The notes: a model not told the origin generated them from the letters alone. A stretch of 64,000 bases of DNA from Paracoccaceae bacterium (GCA_020622085.1 JAHRYM010000002.1:457281-521280); one strand, 5' to 3'; shown: positions 7,912-17,883, counted from the first letter of the stretch. Translations and numbers: made by a program.

Positions 7912-8868
7912 TCAGCCGGCGATCATTTCGGCCTGGCGGACGATGACTTCGGCCTGGCGGATCGAGGCGATGTCGACAAGCCGGCCCTTGTAGACGGTCG
8001 CGCCGGCGCCTTCGGCCTTGGCTTTTTCCATGGCGGCGAGGATTTCGCGTGCCTCGGCGACCTGGGCCTCGGACGGGGTGAAGACCTCGTTCGCAAGCGC
8101 CACCTGTTTGGGGTGGATCGCCCATTTGCCGACCATGCCCAGAGTGGCGGAGCGACGCGCCTGGGCGCGGAAGCCGTCATCATCCGAGAAGTCGCCGAAG
8201 GGGCCGTCGACCGGCAATATGCCATGGGTGCGGCAGGCGGCGACGATGGCGGCCTGCGCCCAATGCCAGGGATCCGACCAATGTTTCGCGCCCTGGTGGA
8301 GCATGTAGTAGTTTTCCTGCGTGCCGCCGATGCCGGTGGTCTGCATTCCCATCGAGGCGGCGAAATCGGCGGCGCCGAGGCTCATGGCCTGCAGGCGCGG
8401 GGATGAGGCGGCGATTTCCTCGACATGGGCGATGCCGGCGGCGGTTTCGATGATGACTTCCAGCGCGATGGGTTTCGTGCGGCCCTTGTTGCGTTCGATG
8501 GCCGTGACCAGCGCATCGACGGCATAGACATCGGCGGCGCAGCCCACCTTCGGGATCATGATCTGGTCGATGCGGTCGCCGGCCTCTTCCAGCACCTCGA
8601 CCACATCCCGATACCAGAACGGCGTGTCCAGCCCGTTGATCCTGACCGACAGGTGTTTCGTGCCCCAGTCGATGTCATTGATCGCCTGGATGATGTTCTT
8701 GCGCGCCTGCGGCTTGTCGTCAGGGGCCACCGAATCTTCAAGATCGAGGTTGATGACATCCGCCGCCGAAGCGGCCATCTTTTCAAACAGCGCAGGACGC
8801 GAGCCGGGACCGAAGAGCTGGCAGCGGTTCGGGCGTGCGGGTGCGGGGGGCTGGAGGCGGAAGCTCAT
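7912..8868 (-). CDS. mcl1: L-malyl-CoA / beta-methylmalyl-CoA lyase
   Basis: The product is 318 aa, of the CitE/HpcH aldolase family and closely similar to Mcl1 of R. sphaeroides, which I recognise by sequence. Seen: LFGPGSRPALFEKMAASAAD, the metal-ligand region INLDLEDSV, IMIPKVGCAADVY, LEVIIETAAGI and GKWAIHPKQVALAN. Mcl1 cleaves beta-methylmalyl-CoA to glyoxylate and propionyl-CoA and forms or cleaves malyl-CoA in the ethylmalonyl-CoA pathway of acetate assimilation. That pathway needs B12-dependent mutases, which links to the cob genes at 37958-43642. It is divergent from the epimerase gene. Confidence 0.95.
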   Translation of the reverse strand: MSFRLQPPAPARPNRCQLFGPGSRPALFEKMAASAADVINLDLEDSVAPDDKPQARKNIIQAINDIDWGTKHLSVRINGLDTPFWYRDVVEVLEEAGDRIDQIMIPKVGCAADVYAVDALVTAIERNKGRTKPIALEVIIETAAGIAHVEEIAASSPRLQAMSLGAADFAASMGMQTTGIGGTQENYYMLHQGAKHWSDPWHWAQAAIVAACRTHGILPVDGPFGDFSDDDGFRAQARRSATLGMVGKWAIHPKQVALANEVFTPSEAQVAEAREILAAMEKAKAEGAGATVYKGRLVDIASIRQAEVIVRQAEMIAG

Positions 8869-9017
8869 GGATCACGGACCTTCTGGCAAGGAAATTACGT
8901 CAGATGATGGATTGGGGTTAGGATATTGCGCGAAGGTTCGCAAGCGCCGTTTCGCAGATGCAGCATTCTGCGGTAGCAAGAAAGCCCCGGTGGCGATGGC
9001 AGGCAAGGAAGACGGCG

Positions 9018-9983
9018 ATGCGGATCAGGGTTGAAGTGGAACGCTTTCCGCTCGCGCAGGTTTTCACCATCTCGCGAGGGTCGAAGACCGAGGCGCGGGT
9101 GTTGACGGTGACCGCAGGGGAAGGTGGCCATCGGGGGCGCGGCGAATGTGTGCCCTATGCACGCTATGGCGAGACGCCCGACACGGTCGCGGCACAGATC
9201 GCGGCGCTGCCGGATGGCTTTTCCCATGCCGATCTGCCCGCCCTGCTGCCAGCAGGGGCGGCGCGGAATGCCGTCGACTGCGCGCTTTGGGATCTGGCGG
9301 CCAAGCGGGCGGGGGTGCGGGTCTGGGATCTGCTGGGTCGCCCTGCCCCGAAACCGCTGGTGACCGCCTATACGCTGTCGCTGGATACGCCTGACGCCAT
9401 GCGGGCGGCGGCGGCGCGGGCGGCGGACCGGCCGGTTCTGAAGATCAAGCTGGGCACGCCCGACGACATGCCGCGGCTGGAAGCCGTGCGGGCGGGCGCG
9501 CCGAAGCCGAAGATCATTGTCGATGCCAATGAAGGCTGGACGCCCGAGGTCTATGCCGATCTGGCGCCGCACCTGATCCGGCTGGGCGTCGCGCTGGTCG
9601 AACAGCCGCTGCCTGCGGGGGCTGACGAGGCGCTGGCCGGGATGGCGCGACCGGTGCCGGTCTGCGCGGATGAAAGCGCGCATGACCGCGCCTCGCTGCC
9701 GGGGCTTCAGGGCAGGTATGACGTGGTAAACATCAAGCTCGACAAGACTGGCGGGCTGACCGAGGCGCTGGCGCTGGTGGATGCCGCCCGCGCGGCGGGA
9801 TTGGGAGTGATGGTCGGCTGCATGGTCGGCACCTCGCTGGCGATGGCGCCCGCGATTCTGGTGGCCCAAGGCGCGGGTTTCGTTGACCTGGACGGGCCTT
9901 TGCTTCTGGCGCGGGACCGCGATCCGGGGCTGCGTTATGAGGGCAGCACGCTGTATCCGCCCGCGCCGGAGGTGTGGGGTTAA
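9018..9983 (+). CDS. Enolase-superfamily dipeptide epimerase / N-acyl-Glu racemase (DgcA-like)
   Basis: The product is 321 aa, of the mandelate racemase/muconate lactonizing type. An N-terminal capping region (PYARYGET) precedes a TIM barrel with the catalytic lysine LKIKLG, metal ligands in IIVDANEGW, VEQP and CADES, and the second-side lysine NIKLDKTGG. This set matches L-Ala-D/L-Glu epimerases and the N-acetyl-D-Glu racemase DgcA; sequence alone cannot choose the substrate. Start ATG 9018 follows AAGGAAGACGG. No peptidoglycan-recycling or dgcN partner is adjacent. Its end overlaps the convergent quinone-oxidoreductase gene by 4 nt. Confidence 0.82.
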   Translation: MRIRVEVERFPLAQVFTISRGSKTEARVLTVTAGEGGHRGRGECVPYARYGETPDTVAAQIAALPDGFSHADLPALLPAGAARNAVDCALWDLAAKRAGVRVWDLLGRPAPKPLVTAYTLSLDTPDAMRAAAARAADRPVLKIKLGTPDDMPRLEAVRAGAPKPKIIVDANEGWTPEVYADLAPHLIRLGVALVEQPLPAGADEALAGMARPVPVCADESAHDRASLPGLQGRYDVVNIKLDKTGGLTEALALVDAARAAGLGVMVGCMVGTSLAMAPAILVAQGAGFVDLDGPLLLARDRDPGLRYEGSTLYPPAPEVWG

Positions 9984-10984
9984 CCTCCTGCCCCGACCCG
10001 CAGCACGATCTTGCCGATATGGCCCGAGCTTTCCATCCGGACGTGCGCTTGGGCGGCCTCTTCCAGCGCGAATTCGCTGTCCATGACCGGCTTCAGGTGG
10101 CCTGCGGCGATCATCGGCCAGACATGGGTGCGGAGTTCGTCCGCGATGCGCGCCTTGGCCAGATCGGATTGCGGGCGCAGCGTCGATCCGGTGATGGTCA
10201 GCCGCCGCACCATCAGCAGCGCGAAGTTCAGGCTGACCTGCGCGCCCGACAGGAAGGCGATCTGCACCAGCCGCCCGTCATCGGCCAAGGCCTTCACGTT
10301 GCGGGGGATGTAGTCGCCGCCGACCATGTCGAGGATCAGGTCCGCGCCCCCTTCGCCGCGCAGGACGGTGACGAAATCCTCGGTCCGGTAGTTGATGGCG
10401 CGTTCGGCGCCCAAAGTGACACAGGCGGCGCATTTTTCATCCGATCCGGCGGTGGTGAAAACCCGCGCGCCCAGCGCCTTGGCGATCTGGATGGCGGTCG
10501 TGCCGATGCCCGACGACCCGCCGTGGACAAGGAAACGCTCGCCGGCGCGCAGGCCGCCGCGCATGACGATGTTCGACCAGACGGTGAAGCAGGTTTCCGG
10601 CAGGCAGGCCGCCTCGCGCAGCGTCAGGCCGGCAGGCACCGGCAGGGCATGGGCGGCGGGCGTCACGACATATTCGGCATAGCCGCCGCCGGGCAGCAGG
10701 GCGCAGACCTTGTCACCCAGGCTCCATCCGGTGACGCCTGCCCCGATCGCGGCGATGGTGCCCGCACATTCCAGCCCCGGCAGCGGCGAGGCGCCCGGCG
10801 GCGGGGCGTAGGACCCGGCGCGTTGCAGCGCGTCGGGGCGGTTGACGCCGGCCCAATCGACCCGGATCAGGATCTGGCCCGGCCCCGCTTCGGGAACCGG
10901 CAGGGTGGCGGGGCGCAAAACCTCGGGGCCACCGGGGGCAGAGATTTCGACGGCGCGCATGGTCGCGGGCAGGGCTTGGGTCAT
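9980..10984 (-). CDS. Zinc-independent MDR family NAD(P)H quinone oxidoreductase
   Basis: The product is 334 aa. It is a medium-chain dehydrogenase/reductase of the quinone-oxidoreductase (PIG3/QOR) class: GROES-like N-terminus (DWAGVNRPDALQRAG, PGLECAG), then the cofactor site VHGGSSGIGTTAIQIAKALGA (quoted in part: GGSSGIGTTAIQIA) and LILDMVGGDY. The structural and catalytic zinc cysteines of alcohol dehydrogenases are absent. Start ATG 10984 gives MTQALPATMRAVEI; the alternative at M9 also works. It lies 13 nt after the COQ9-family gene and is probably co-transcribed with it. Confidence 0.88.
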   Translation of the reverse strand: MTQALPATMRAVEISAPGGPEVLRPATLPVPEAGPGQILIRVDWAGVNRPDALQRAGSYAPPPGASPLPGLECAGTIAAIGAGVTGWSLGDKVCALLPGGGYAEYVVTPAAHALPVPAGLTLREAACLPETCFTVWSNIVMRGGLRAGERFLVHGGSSGIGTTAIQIAKALGARVFTTAGSDEKCAACVTLGAERAINYRTEDFVTVLRGEGGADLILDMVGGDYIPRNVKALADDGRLVQIAFLSGAQVSLNFALLMVRRLTITGSTLRPQSDLAKARIADELRTHVWPMIAAGHLKPVMDSEFALEEAAQAHVRMESSGHIGKIVLRVGAGG

Positions 10985-10997
10985 CTTCGGGCTTTCT

Positions 10998-11690
10998 TCA
11001 GGACTGGACGCGGCCGGGCAGGTCATTGGGCATCCGCCCCGGCGCCTGCACATGGTTCAGCGGGTTGAGTGGCCCGGACATGAGCCGCCCAAGCACAGGC
11101 ATGTCCTTCAGCCGCGCCTTGGCCTTTTCGAACCGCATCACGCCGTCGATGCGCCGGTCGAGGAAATCCCAGGTGTCGACGTTGCCGTCGGAATGATCGC
11201 CCAGCCAGTAAAGCACCGTCGCCGAATAGACCGCCGACAGCGTGGCGCGCTTGCTGTACCAGTTCACATCCTGCGAGGTGTCGCCGAGCGCGGTCCAGAT
11301 CGCGTCTGCGGTCCCCCACAGCAGCGAGGCCCCGGAGGCGGCGTTTTGCGGCAGAGCGAACAGGGTCATGCCGCGGCGGACGATTTCGCGGTCTGCCTCT
11401 TCGATCCGGTAGCGGACGGCGGCGGCGATGCGGTCGCGCATGCGGCGGGCAGACAGATCGGTATCGGCCAGACGCGCGATCATCCGCGCATCGCCACGGC
11501 GGTGGTAATCCACGGCCAGATCCACCCCCCCGCGCGGTGCGATCACGCGCGCCATGTCGGGCGCGATCCCGGCGTCGCGGGCGGCGACGTTGAAGGCGGT
11601 ATCCGTCCAGCCGTCGAAGGGCACATGGTCCAGCATCGCCAGCAAAAGCGATTCCCGCCGCGGGTCAGGGTCCAAGGGCTTGTCCTGCAT
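10998..11690 (-). CDS. COQ9 family protein
   Basis: The product is 230 aa. A TetR-like N-terminal fold is followed by the COQ9 lipid-binding domain; the clearest run is ASLLWGTADAIWTALGDTS with SKRATLSAVYSATVLYWL (19 and 18 residues), typical of the family. In mitochondria and some alphaproteobacteria COQ9 binds isoprenoids and supports a late ubiquinone hydroxylase (family knowledge). ATG 11690 follows AAGGAAAAAGAAC. It is divergent from rpsU and, like the ubi genes at the left end, points to quinone metabolism, but here presumably in the aerobic route. Confidence 0.88.
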   Translation of the reverse strand: MQDKPLDPDPRRESLLLAMLDHVPFDGWTDTAFNVAARDAGIAPDMARVIAPRGGVDLAVDYHRRGDARMIARLADTDLSARRMRDRIAAAVRYRIEEADREIVRRGMTLFALPQNAASGASLLWGTADAIWTALGDTSQDVNWYSKRATLSAVYSATVLYWLGDHSDGNVDTWDFLDRRIDGVMRFEKAKARLKDMPVLGRLMSGPLNPLNHVQAPGRMPNDLPGRVQS

Positions 11691-11715
11691 GTTCTTTTTC
11701 CTTTTCAGCCGCCGG

Positions 11716-11744
11716 TGGACAAATGACCCGCGCTTTGCTATAGG
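11716..11744 (+). promoter_or_regulatory. Sigma-70-type promoter for rpsU
   Basis: TGGACA (11716-11721), 17 nt, then TATAGG (11739-11744). Predicted transcription starts near 11751, about 47 nt before the rpsU ATG. It overlaps the 5' flank of the divergent COQ9-family gene. Confidence 0.6.
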
Positions 11745-11797
11745 GCCACTTCCTGCAATTACTTGCAACTTTAACCTAGGAAGGTGGTGACAACCAC

Positions 11798-12004
11798 ATG
11801 CAGGTCAGCGTTCGTGACAACAATGTCGAACAGGCGCTTCGTGCTCTGAAGAAGAAACTTCAGCGCGAGGGGGTTTTTCGCGAAATGAAGCTCAAGCAGC
11901 ATTTCGAAAAGCCGTCCGTGAAGAAAGCCCGCGAACAAGCCGAGGCCATTCGTCGTGCCCGTAAACTGGCGCGCAAGAAGGCCCAGCGCGAAGGCGGTCT
12001 CTGA
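11798..12004 (+). CDS. rpsU: 30S ribosomal protein S21
   Basis: The product is 68 aa, a small basic protein with the S21 signature [21 protein letters not shown] and [19 protein letters not shown] (first quoted in part: [15 protein letters not shown]). A very strong ribosome site (AGGAAGGTGGTG) precedes ATG 11798. The length and the C-terminal extension are typical of alphaproteobacteria. It is monocistronic, between its own promoter and a rho-independent terminator at 12070. Confidence 0.97.
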   Translation: MQVSVRDNNVEQALRALKKKLQREGVFREMKLKQHFEKPSVKKAREQAEAIRRARKLARKKAQREGGL

Positions 12005-12069
12005 CACGCTTTCGGGTCGCGCTTTTCATCAGCGACTGGAACGTTGGCGGGGAAACCCGCGAAGTCAAG

Positions 12070-12096
12070 CCCCCGCCCTGGCGGGGGTTTTGCTTT
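12070..12096 (+). terminator. Rho-independent terminator after rpsU
   Basis: A GC-rich stem CCCCCGC / GCGGGGG (12070-12087) is followed by TTTTGCTTTTT. It lies 66 nt after the rpsU stop. Confidence 0.8.
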
Positions 12097-12116
12097 TTGG
12101 ATGGGCTTGCCGAGGT

Positions 12117-12147
12117 AGGAAAAGGGCGGGCCTGTGAAAGCCCGCCC
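12117..12147 (-). terminator. Rho-independent terminator after the aldehyde dehydrogenase gene
   Basis: On the minus strand, GGGCGGGC-(8 nt)-GCCCGCCC is followed by TTTTCC. It lies 25 nt after the aldB stop and faces the rpsU terminator. Confidence 0.65.
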
Positions 12148-12171
12148 CCCTGCCCCTCGCCTGGCCTGACC

Positions 12172-13695
12172 TCAGAAGAAGCCGAGCTTCTTCGGCGAAT
12201 AGCTGACCAGCAGGTTCTTGGTTTCCTGATAGTGGTCCAGCATCATCTTGTGGTTTTCGCGCCCGATGCCCGATTGCTTGTAGCCGCCAAAGGCAGCGCC
12301 CGCCGGATAAAGGTGGTAGCAGTTCGTCCAGACCCGGCCCGCCTCGATGGCGCGGCCTGCACGATAGGCCGTGTTGGCATCGCGCGCCCAGACCCCGGCG
12401 CCCAGGCCGAAGACGGTGTCGTTGGCGATTTCGATGGCTTCTTCCGGGGTCTTGAAGGTGGTGACCGACACAACCGGACCAAAGATCTCCTCCTGGAAGA
12501 CCCGCATCTTGTTCGTGCCTTCAAAGACCGTCGGCTTGATGTAGTAGCCATCCGCGATGTCGCCATTGAAGTGGTTGGCCGTCCCGCCCGTCAGCACCTT
12601 GGCGCCTTCGTTCAGGCCGATGTCCATGTAACGCAGGATCTTGTCGTATTGTTCCTGGCTGGCTTGCGCGCCGATCATGGTGCCCGCCTGTCGGGGGTCG
12701 CCGGCAACGATGGCCTCGACCCGCTTCAGCGCCCGTTCCATGAAGCGGTCATAGATCGCTTCCTGCACCAGGGCGCGGCTTGGGCAGGTGCAGATCTCGC
12801 CCTGGTTCAGGGCGAACATGGTGAAGCCTTCCAGCGCCTTGTCCAGGAAATCGTCATCTTCGTTCATCACGTCGGCGAAGAAGATGTTGGGGGACTTGCC
12901 GCCGAGTTCCAGCGTGATGTTGGTCAGGTTGTCGGCGGCGGCCTTCATGATGATCTTGCCGACCGGGGTCGAGCCGGTGAAGGCGATCTTGGCGATGCGC
13001 GGGCTCGCGGACAGCGCAGCACCCGCCTCTTCGCCAAGGCCGTTGACGATGTTCAGCACGCCCGGCGGCAGCAGGTCTTCGATGAAGCCCATGAGGTAAA
13101 GGATCGAGGCCGGGGTCTGTTCGGCCGGTTTCAGCACCACGCAGTTGCCCGCCGCCAGCGCCGGGGCCAGTTTCCACGTCGCCATCAGGATCGGGAAGTT
13201 CCAGGGGATGATCTGGCCGACAACGCCCAGCGGTTCGTGGAAGTGGTAGGCCACGGTGTTGTCGTCGATCTGCCCGATCGAGCCTTCCTGCGCCCGGATC
13301 GCACCGGCAAAATAGCGGAAATGGTCAACGGCCAGCGGGATGTCGGCGGCCATGGTTTCACGCAGCGGCTTGCCGTTGTCCCAGGTTTCGGCAATGGCGA
13401 TGGCTTCCAGGTTCTGTTCGATCCGGTCGGCGATCTTCATCAGGATGTTCGACCGTTCCGTGGTGGATGTCGCGGCCCATTTGCGGCGCGCGGCATGGGC
13501 GGCATCCAGCGCCGCCTCGACGTCGGCCGCATCGGAACGGGCGACTTCACAGATCACATGGCCGGTCAAGGGCGAGATGTTTTCCATGTAGCGGCCCGAT
13601 TTGGGGGCCACCCATTCGCCACCGATGTAGTTGTCGTAACGGCCCTTGTAGGGCGATTTGAATTGCGCCGCGGCGCCTTGTGCCATGTCGTTCAT
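12172..13695 (-). CDS. AldB/AcoD-type NAD(P)-dependent aldehyde dehydrogenase
   Basis: The product is 507 aa, full length. Seen: [14 protein letters not shown], the cofactor loop FTGSTPVGK, the general base Glu in [10 protein letters not shown], and the catalytic Cys in [13 protein letters not shown], a form typical of E. coli AldB and the acetoin/ethanol acetaldehyde dehydrogenases. Start ATG 13695 follows a strong GAGGAGGG. An AcoR-like regulator lies directly upstream on the same strand, which supports a role in oxidising acetaldehyde or a similar short aldehyde from alcohols or acetoin. The exact substrate is inferred. Confidence 0.9.
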   Translation of the reverse strand: MNDMAQGAAAQFKSPYKGRYDNYIGGEWVAPKSGRYMENISPLTGHVICEVARSDAADVEAALDAAHAARRKWAATSTTERSNILMKIADRIEQNLEAIAIAETWDNGKPLRETMAADIPLAVDHFRYFAGAIRAQEGSIGQIDDNTVAYHFHEPLGVVGQIIPWNFPILMATWKLAPALAAGNCVVLKPAEQTPASILYLMGFIEDLLPPGVLNIVNGLGEEAGAALSASPRIAKIAFTGSTPVGKIIMKAAADNLTNITLELGGKSPNIFFADVMNEDDDFLDKALEGFTMFALNQGEICTCPSRALVQEAIYDRFMERALKRVEAIVAGDPRQAGTMIGAQASQEQYDKILRYMDIGLNEGAKVLTGGTANHFNGDIADGYYIKPTVFEGTNKMRVFQEEIFGPVVSVTTFKTPEEAIEIANDTVFGLGAGVWARDANTAYRAGRAIEAGRVWTNCYHLYPAGAAFGGYKQSGIGRENHKMMLDHYQETKNLLVSYSPKKLGFF

Positions 13696-13801
13696 GGAAA
13701 TTCCCTCCTCTGCGGGTTCCTCGAGACCCGATGCAGGGAAGGATGGGGTGGCCGGGCGCTGTCGGCATAGGGGGCGGCGTGCGCGGGGCCTGGGAAGTGT
13801 C

Positions 13802-14773
13802 TCAGGGCTGAGACACATCGCCCTCACCGATGCCAAGCCGCTTCATCCGGCGGTAAAGCGTGGCACGTCCCACACCCAGCGCGCGCGCCGCGGCCGAGAC
13901 GTTGCCTTCCGCCCGCGCCAGCGCCCGCATGACCGCGGCGCGTTCGGCCTTTTCAAACCCGGTCAGGCCATCGGCGCGGCCAAGGATGTCGCTGGCCGGG
14001 CGCGGCGCGATGATCCCGGTCTGACCCAGCCCGAAGGCGCGGCGCGCGGCACGGGTGGCGCCCACCACCAGATCGTCGTCGTCGACGGCAAGCAGCATCG
14101 CCTCGTCCGGGCGGTCGCCGGGGGCCACGATGATCCGGGCCTTGGGGAAGGAGGCGCGGAAGTTGTCTGCCTCGATCGCGCGGGCGGTCTGGGCGACCAT
14201 CGCGGCGATCAGGCGGGTGAAGGCTTCGGTCTGGTCGGCGCGGGCCGACGACACGTCGAGCGCGGCGATGATCCGGCCATCGGCGCCATAGATCGGCGCG
14301 TCCATGCAGCTCATCGCGGTGTTGCGCGACAGGAAATGTTCGTCGCGGTGAATGATGACCTGCCGGTTTTCGGCCAGGCAGGTGCCGATGCCGTTGGTGC
14401 CCTCGGCCTCCTCGCTCCAGATCGCGCCGGACCACAGGCCCCATTGCTGGAACACCGGCGCATCGGCATCGCTGCACCGTTGATCCAACACCACGCCTTC
14501 GGCATCGGTCAGCAGAACCGAACAGCCGGAATGGCCGACCAGCCCGTAAAGCTGATCCATCCGTGGCGCCACGACCATCATCAGGGGTTCCAGCCGCGCG
14601 TGCCGTTCCGCCAGCGCCGATGCCGTCATGCGTTCGGGCGCCGATGTCTGCGCCGGGTCCAGCCCGTGCTTGATCAGCGACCGCCGCCAGGAGGCCGCCA
14701 GCCGCGACGACGCGGCGGCAGAACGCGACTGCACGGTTTCCAGCACGGTATCGGCGTGATTCGGTCGGGCCAC
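13802..14773 (-). CDS. AcoR-like transcriptional regulator (GAF + Fis HTH, no AAA+ domain)
   Basis: The product is 323 aa. A GAF-type sensor region spans about residues 70-220 (ILTDAEG-like [34 protein letters not shown]). A Fis-type helix-turn-helix at about 280-318 reads [20 protein letters not shown]. The central AAA+ sigma-54 activation domain of classical AcoR (about 240 aa) is missing, so it cannot act as a sigma-54 activator. The start is GTG 14773 after GGAGGAGG; no ATG fits. It lies 106 nt upstream of the aldehyde dehydrogenase, its likely target. Confidence 0.82.
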   Translation of the reverse strand: MARPNHADTVLETVQSRSAAASSRLAASWRRSLIKHGLDPAQTSAPERMTASALAERHARLEPLMMVVAPRMDQLYGLVGHSGCSVLLTDAEGVVLDQRCSDADAPVFQQWGLWSGAIWSEEAEGTNGIGTCLAENRQVIIHRDEHFLSRNTAMSCMDAPIYGADGRIIAALDVSSARADQTEAFTRLIAAMVAQTARAIEADNFRASFPKARIIVAPGDRPDEAMLLAVDDDDLVVGATRAARRAFGLGQTGIIAPRPASDILGRADGLTGFEKAERAAVMRALARAEGNVSAAARALGVGRATLYRRMKRLGIGEGDVSQP

Positions 14774-14835
14774 GGCCTCCTCCTCCCAAAGGTGACAGGG
14801 AAGCCTAGCACCCGGCCCGCCGAACGCCAAAGCGT

Positions 14836-15294
14836 TCAGACCGGGATCGCGGTGGTCTTGAACACGGTTCGGAGAGCGAAGGAGGAATGCATCTGCGCCA
14901 CGCCCGGCAAACGCGCAAGATATTGCCGATGGATGCGGGCGAAATCCTCGGTGTCTTCCACGATGACCTTCAGCAGGTAATCCGCCGTTCCCGCCATCAG
15001 GTGGCATTCCAGCACGGCGGGAACCTTCTTCACCTCGCGCTCGAAGGATTCCAGCACCTCGTCGGCCTGACCGGAAAGCGTGATTTCCACGAAGACCGTC
15101 GTCGGGCGACCCAGCTTGCGGGCATTCAGAAGCGCCACATAGCTGTCGATATAGCCCGCCTGTTCCAGCCGCTCCACCCTGCGGTGGCAGGCCGACGCCG
15201 ACAGGTTCACCTGTTCCGACAGATCGGCGTTGGAAATCCGGCCCTGTTTCTGCAGGACGGTCAGGATGCGGCGGTCGGTCGCGTCAAGCTGCAT
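14836..15294 (-). CDS. Lrp/AsnC family regulator of alanine dehydrogenase (AldR-like)
   Basis: The product is 152 aa. The N-terminal winged helix (DATDRRILTVLQKQGRISNADLS, quoted in part: ATDRRILTVLQKQGR) carries the recognition helix SASACHRRVERLE. A RAM/AsnC ligand-binding domain follows (ECHLMAGTADYLLKV). It is divergent from ald across 136 bp; in Rhodobacteraceae such a pair usually means alanine-responsive activation of ald (inferred). The gap includes a near-palindrome around TTCCTTCGAAGAAA (15307-15320) that could be an operator. Confidence 0.9.
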   Translation of the reverse strand: MQLDATDRRILTVLQKQGRISNADLSEQVNLSASACHRRVERLEQAGYIDSYVALLNARKLGRPTTVFVEITLSGQADEVLESFEREVKKVPAVLECHLMAGTADYLLKVIVEDTEDFARIHRQYLARLPGVAQMHSSFALRTVFKTTAIPV

Positions 15295-15306
15295 TGCAGC
15301 AAGGAT

Positions 15307-15320
15307 TCCTTCGAAGAAAG
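15307..15320. promoter_or_regulatory. Candidate Lrp-type operator between lrp and ald
   Basis: The near-palindrome TTCCTTCGAAGAAA lies 12 nt upstream of the Lrp-family ATG and about 110 nt upstream of ald. Only the symmetry and position support it. Confidence 0.25.
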
Positions 15321-15430
15321 CGGCTTTATGCCGGATTTTCTACCACCAATCCCCGGTCGCGCCAATCTTTCCTGAAAGACTTTCCGCACGCTCGGGCGCA
15401 TGCTGCCCATACAAGAACAAGGAGGTTCCC

Positions 15431-16546
15431 ATGAAGATTGGCTGTCCTAAGGAAATAAAACCGCAGGAGTTCCGCGTCGGCATCACCCCGAACGCTGCCC
15501 AAGAGGCGGCGGCGCATGGTCATCAGGTTCTGATCGAGACCAATGCAGGTGCCGGCGCGGGATTTTCCGATGACGACTACCGCGCTGCGGGCGCAACGAT
15601 CCTGCCGACGGCTGACGAGGTCTTTGCCCAATCCGACATGATCGTGAAGGTGAAAGAACCGCAGGCGGCCGAGCGCAAGCGGCTGCGCGAAGGCCAGATC
15701 CTGTTTACCTACCTGCACCTCGCGCCCGACCCGGACCAGACCCGCGACCTGCTGGCCTCGGGCGCGACCTGCATCGCCTATGAAACCGTGACCGACCGCA
15801 ATGGCGGGCTGCCGCTTCTGGCGCCGATGTCCGAAGTGGCGGGGCGTCTGGCGCCGCAGGTCGGGTCCTGGGCGCTGCAAAAGGCCAATGGCGGGCGCGG
15901 TGTGCTGATGGGTGGCGTGCCCGGAGTTCCGCCCGCGATGGTCGTCATCATCGGCGGCGGCGTGGTAGGGGCTGCGGCGGCGCGCGTGGCGGTCGGCATG
16001 GGGGCCAGCGTGACGGTCGTGGACCGATCAATCCCGCGGCTGAGCTATCTTGACGACATCTTCCACGGCAAGCTCAAGACCCAGTATTCGACCCAGGCCG
16101 CCACGGCCGAGCTTGTCACCAAGGCCGACATGGTCATCGGCGCGGTGCTGATCCCCGGTGCGGCGGCGCCAAAGCTGGTGACGCGGGCGCAGTTGAAGAC
16201 GATGAAACCCGGCGCGGTGATCGTCGATGTGGCCATCGACCAGGGCGGCTGTTTCGAGACCAGCCACGCCACCACGCACCAGGACCCGATCTACGAAGTC
16301 GACGGCATCCTGCATTACTGCGTGGCCAACATGCCCGGCGCGGTGGCGCGCACCTCGACCCAGGCGCTGAGCAATGCGACGATGCCCTTCATGATCGCGC
16401 TGGCCAACAAGGGCTGGCAAAAGGCCTGCGCCGACGATCCGCACCTGAAGGCGGGGCTGAACGTCCATGCCGGCAAGCTGACCTACCGCGCCGTGGGCGA
16501 GGCTTTGGGCTTGCCTTACGTCAGCGCCGACGAGGTGCTGCGCTAG
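15431..16546 (+). CDS. ald: Alanine dehydrogenase
   Basis: The product is 371 aa, full length. It oxidatively deaminates L-alanine to pyruvate and ammonia with NAD. Seen: the N-terminal [20 protein letters not shown], catalytic Lys in MIVKVKEPQ, His in FTYLHLAPD, the Rossmann motif [14 protein letters not shown], and [12 protein letters not shown] 15431 follows a strong AAGGAGG. A divergent Lrp-family gene is the likely regulator. A bidirectional hairpin terminator follows. Confidence 0.97.
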   Translation: MKIGCPKEIKPQEFRVGITPNAAQEAAAHGHQVLIETNAGAGAGFSDDDYRAAGATILPTADEVFAQSDMIVKVKEPQAAERKRLREGQILFTYLHLAPDPDQTRDLLASGATCIAYETVTDRNGGLPLLAPMSEVAGRLAPQVGSWALQKANGGRGVLMGGVPGVPPAMVVIIGGGVVGAAAARVAVGMGASVTVVDRSIPRLSYLDDIFHGKLKTQYSTQAATAELVTKADMVIGAVLIPGAAAPKLVTRAQLKTMKPGAVIVDVAIDQGGCFETSHATTHQDPIYEVDGILHYCVANMPGAVARTSTQALSNATMPFMIALANKGWQKACADDPHLKAGLNVHAGKLTYRAVGEALGLPYVSADEVLR

Positions 16547-16558
16547 TCCCCGCAAGGA

Positions 16559-16583
16559 AAAGGCCCGCCGGTCACGGGCCTTT
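16559..16583. terminator. Bidirectional terminator between ald and mscL
   Basis: AAAGGCCCG-(7 nt)-CGGGCCTTT forms a 9-bp stem with A and T runs at its two ends. It serves the convergent ald (stop 16546) and mscL (stop 16603). Confidence 0.8.
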
Positions 16584-16602
16584 CCACTTCGTGCAAACCG
16601 GA

Positions 16603-17028
16603 TCAGGTGCGCGTGCTCAGCAGATCGCGGATCTGGGTCAGCAGCTCTTCCTGCGTCGGGCCGTCGGGGGCCGGGGCGGCTTCCTGCTTGCGGATCGCGG
16701 CGTCCTTCACCCGGTTGACCATCTTCACCAGCAGGAACACGACAAAGGCGATGATCAGGAAGTTGATGACCGCGGTGATGAAGGCGCCATAGGCAAAGAC
16801 CGGCGCACCGGCGTCACGCGCGGCGCTCAACGAGGCGTAGTCGCCTTGGCCCAGGTTCACGAACAGGTTCGAAAAGTCGATCCCGCCGGTGATGACGCCG
16901 ATGATCGGGTTGATGAGGTCGGCCACCAGCGAGGTAACGATTGCCGTGAATGCGGCACCGATGATGATACCCACGGCCATGTCCATGACATTGCCCTTGG
17001 CGATGAAATCTCTGAATTCCTTGATCAT
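16603..17028 (-). CDS. mscL: Large-conductance mechanosensitive channel MscL
   Basis: The product is 141 aa. Seen: the amphipathic N-terminus [21 protein letters not shown], the pore helix [20 protein letters not shown] (20 residues), a periplasmic loop, TM2 ([20 protein letters not shown]), and a C-terminal helix ending in [11 protein letters not shown]. It is a homopentameric emergency valve in the inner membrane. ATG 17028 follows GGGGAC. It stands alone. Confidence 0.96.
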   Translation of the reverse strand: MIKEFRDFIAKGNVMDMAVGIIIGAAFTAIVTSLVADLINPIIGVITGGIDFSNLFVNLGQGDYASLSAARDAGAPVFAYGAFITAVINFLIIAFVVFLLVKMVNRVKDAAIRKQEAAPAPDGPTQEELLTQIRDLLSTRT

Positions 17029-17175
17029 TTCTGTCCCCACGATTGCGGCCCCGTTTCGAGCCGTCTTGTTAAGACATACAGCAAATGCCAGTTTGGCAAC
17101 AGTGCAAATGCCGGGAAAAGCTGGACCTTCTTCCCCGCTGGCGCGTTGGATTCGAATTTCAGCCATGAGGAACCG

Positions 17176-17877
17176 ATGACCGACCTGAACACCTTCCTCG
17201 TCACGCACCGCTGGCCGCCCCGCAACCCCGAGGCGATCCAGCTTTATTCCCTTGCCACTCCGAATGGCGTCAAGGTTTCGATCGCGCTCGAAGAAACCGG
17301 CTTGCCTTACGACGCGCATCTGGTCTCGTTCGAGACGAACGACCAGATGACGCCGGAATTCCTGTCGCTCAACCCCAACAACAAGATCCCGGCGATCCTT
17401 GATCCGAACGGCCCCGGCGGCAAGCCCATGCCGCTGTTCGAAAGCGGCGCCATCCTGCTTTATCTGGCTGAAAAGACCGGCCAGCTTATGCCCAAGGATC
17501 CGGCGGAGCGGTGGCAGGCGGTGCAGTGGCTGATGTTCCAGATGGGCGGCGTCGGGCCGATGTTCGGGCAGGTCGGCTATTTCCACAAATATGCCGGCAA
17601 GGATATCGAAGACCCCCGCCCGCGCGAACGCTACTACAACGAATCCCGCCGCCTGCTTTCGGTGCTGGAAAAGCGGATGGCGGGGCGCGAGTGGATCGTG
17701 GAGGGCTATTCGGTGGCCGATATCGCCATCTGCCCCTGGCTGCACAATCTGAAAGAACACTACAAGGCCGGCGATCAGGTCGGCTGGAACGATCTGCGCC
17801 ATGTGCCCGCCTGGCTTGACCGTTTCCTTGCCCGCCCGGCGGTGCAGCGCGGGCTGAACATCCCAAGCAGTAGCTGA
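17176..17877 (+). CDS. Glutathione S-transferase family protein (YfcG/YghU-like)
   Basis: The product is 233 aa. A thioredoxin-like N-terminal domain ([20 protein letters not shown]) carries the YfcG-type TPNG motif at the active site and the cis-Pro region NPNNKIPAI. The all-alpha C-terminal domain contains [11 protein letters not shown]. YfcG/YghU proteins act as glutathione-dependent disulfide reductases or peroxidases (family knowledge). ATG 17176 lies after GAGGAACCG. It ends at a shared hairpin with the convergent pheT. Confidence 0.9.
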   Translation: MTDLNTFLVTHRWPPRNPEAIQLYSLATPNGVKVSIALEETGLPYDAHLVSFETNDQMTPEFLSLNPNNKIPAILDPNGPGGKPMPLFESGAILLYLAEKTGQLMPKDPAERWQAVQWLMFQMGGVGPMFGQVGYFHKYAGKDIEDPRPRERYYNESRRLLSVLEKRMAGREWIVEGYSVADIAICPWLHNLKEHYKAGDQVGWNDLRHVPAWLDRFLARPAVQRGLNIPSSS

Positions 17878-17883
17878 TACACG

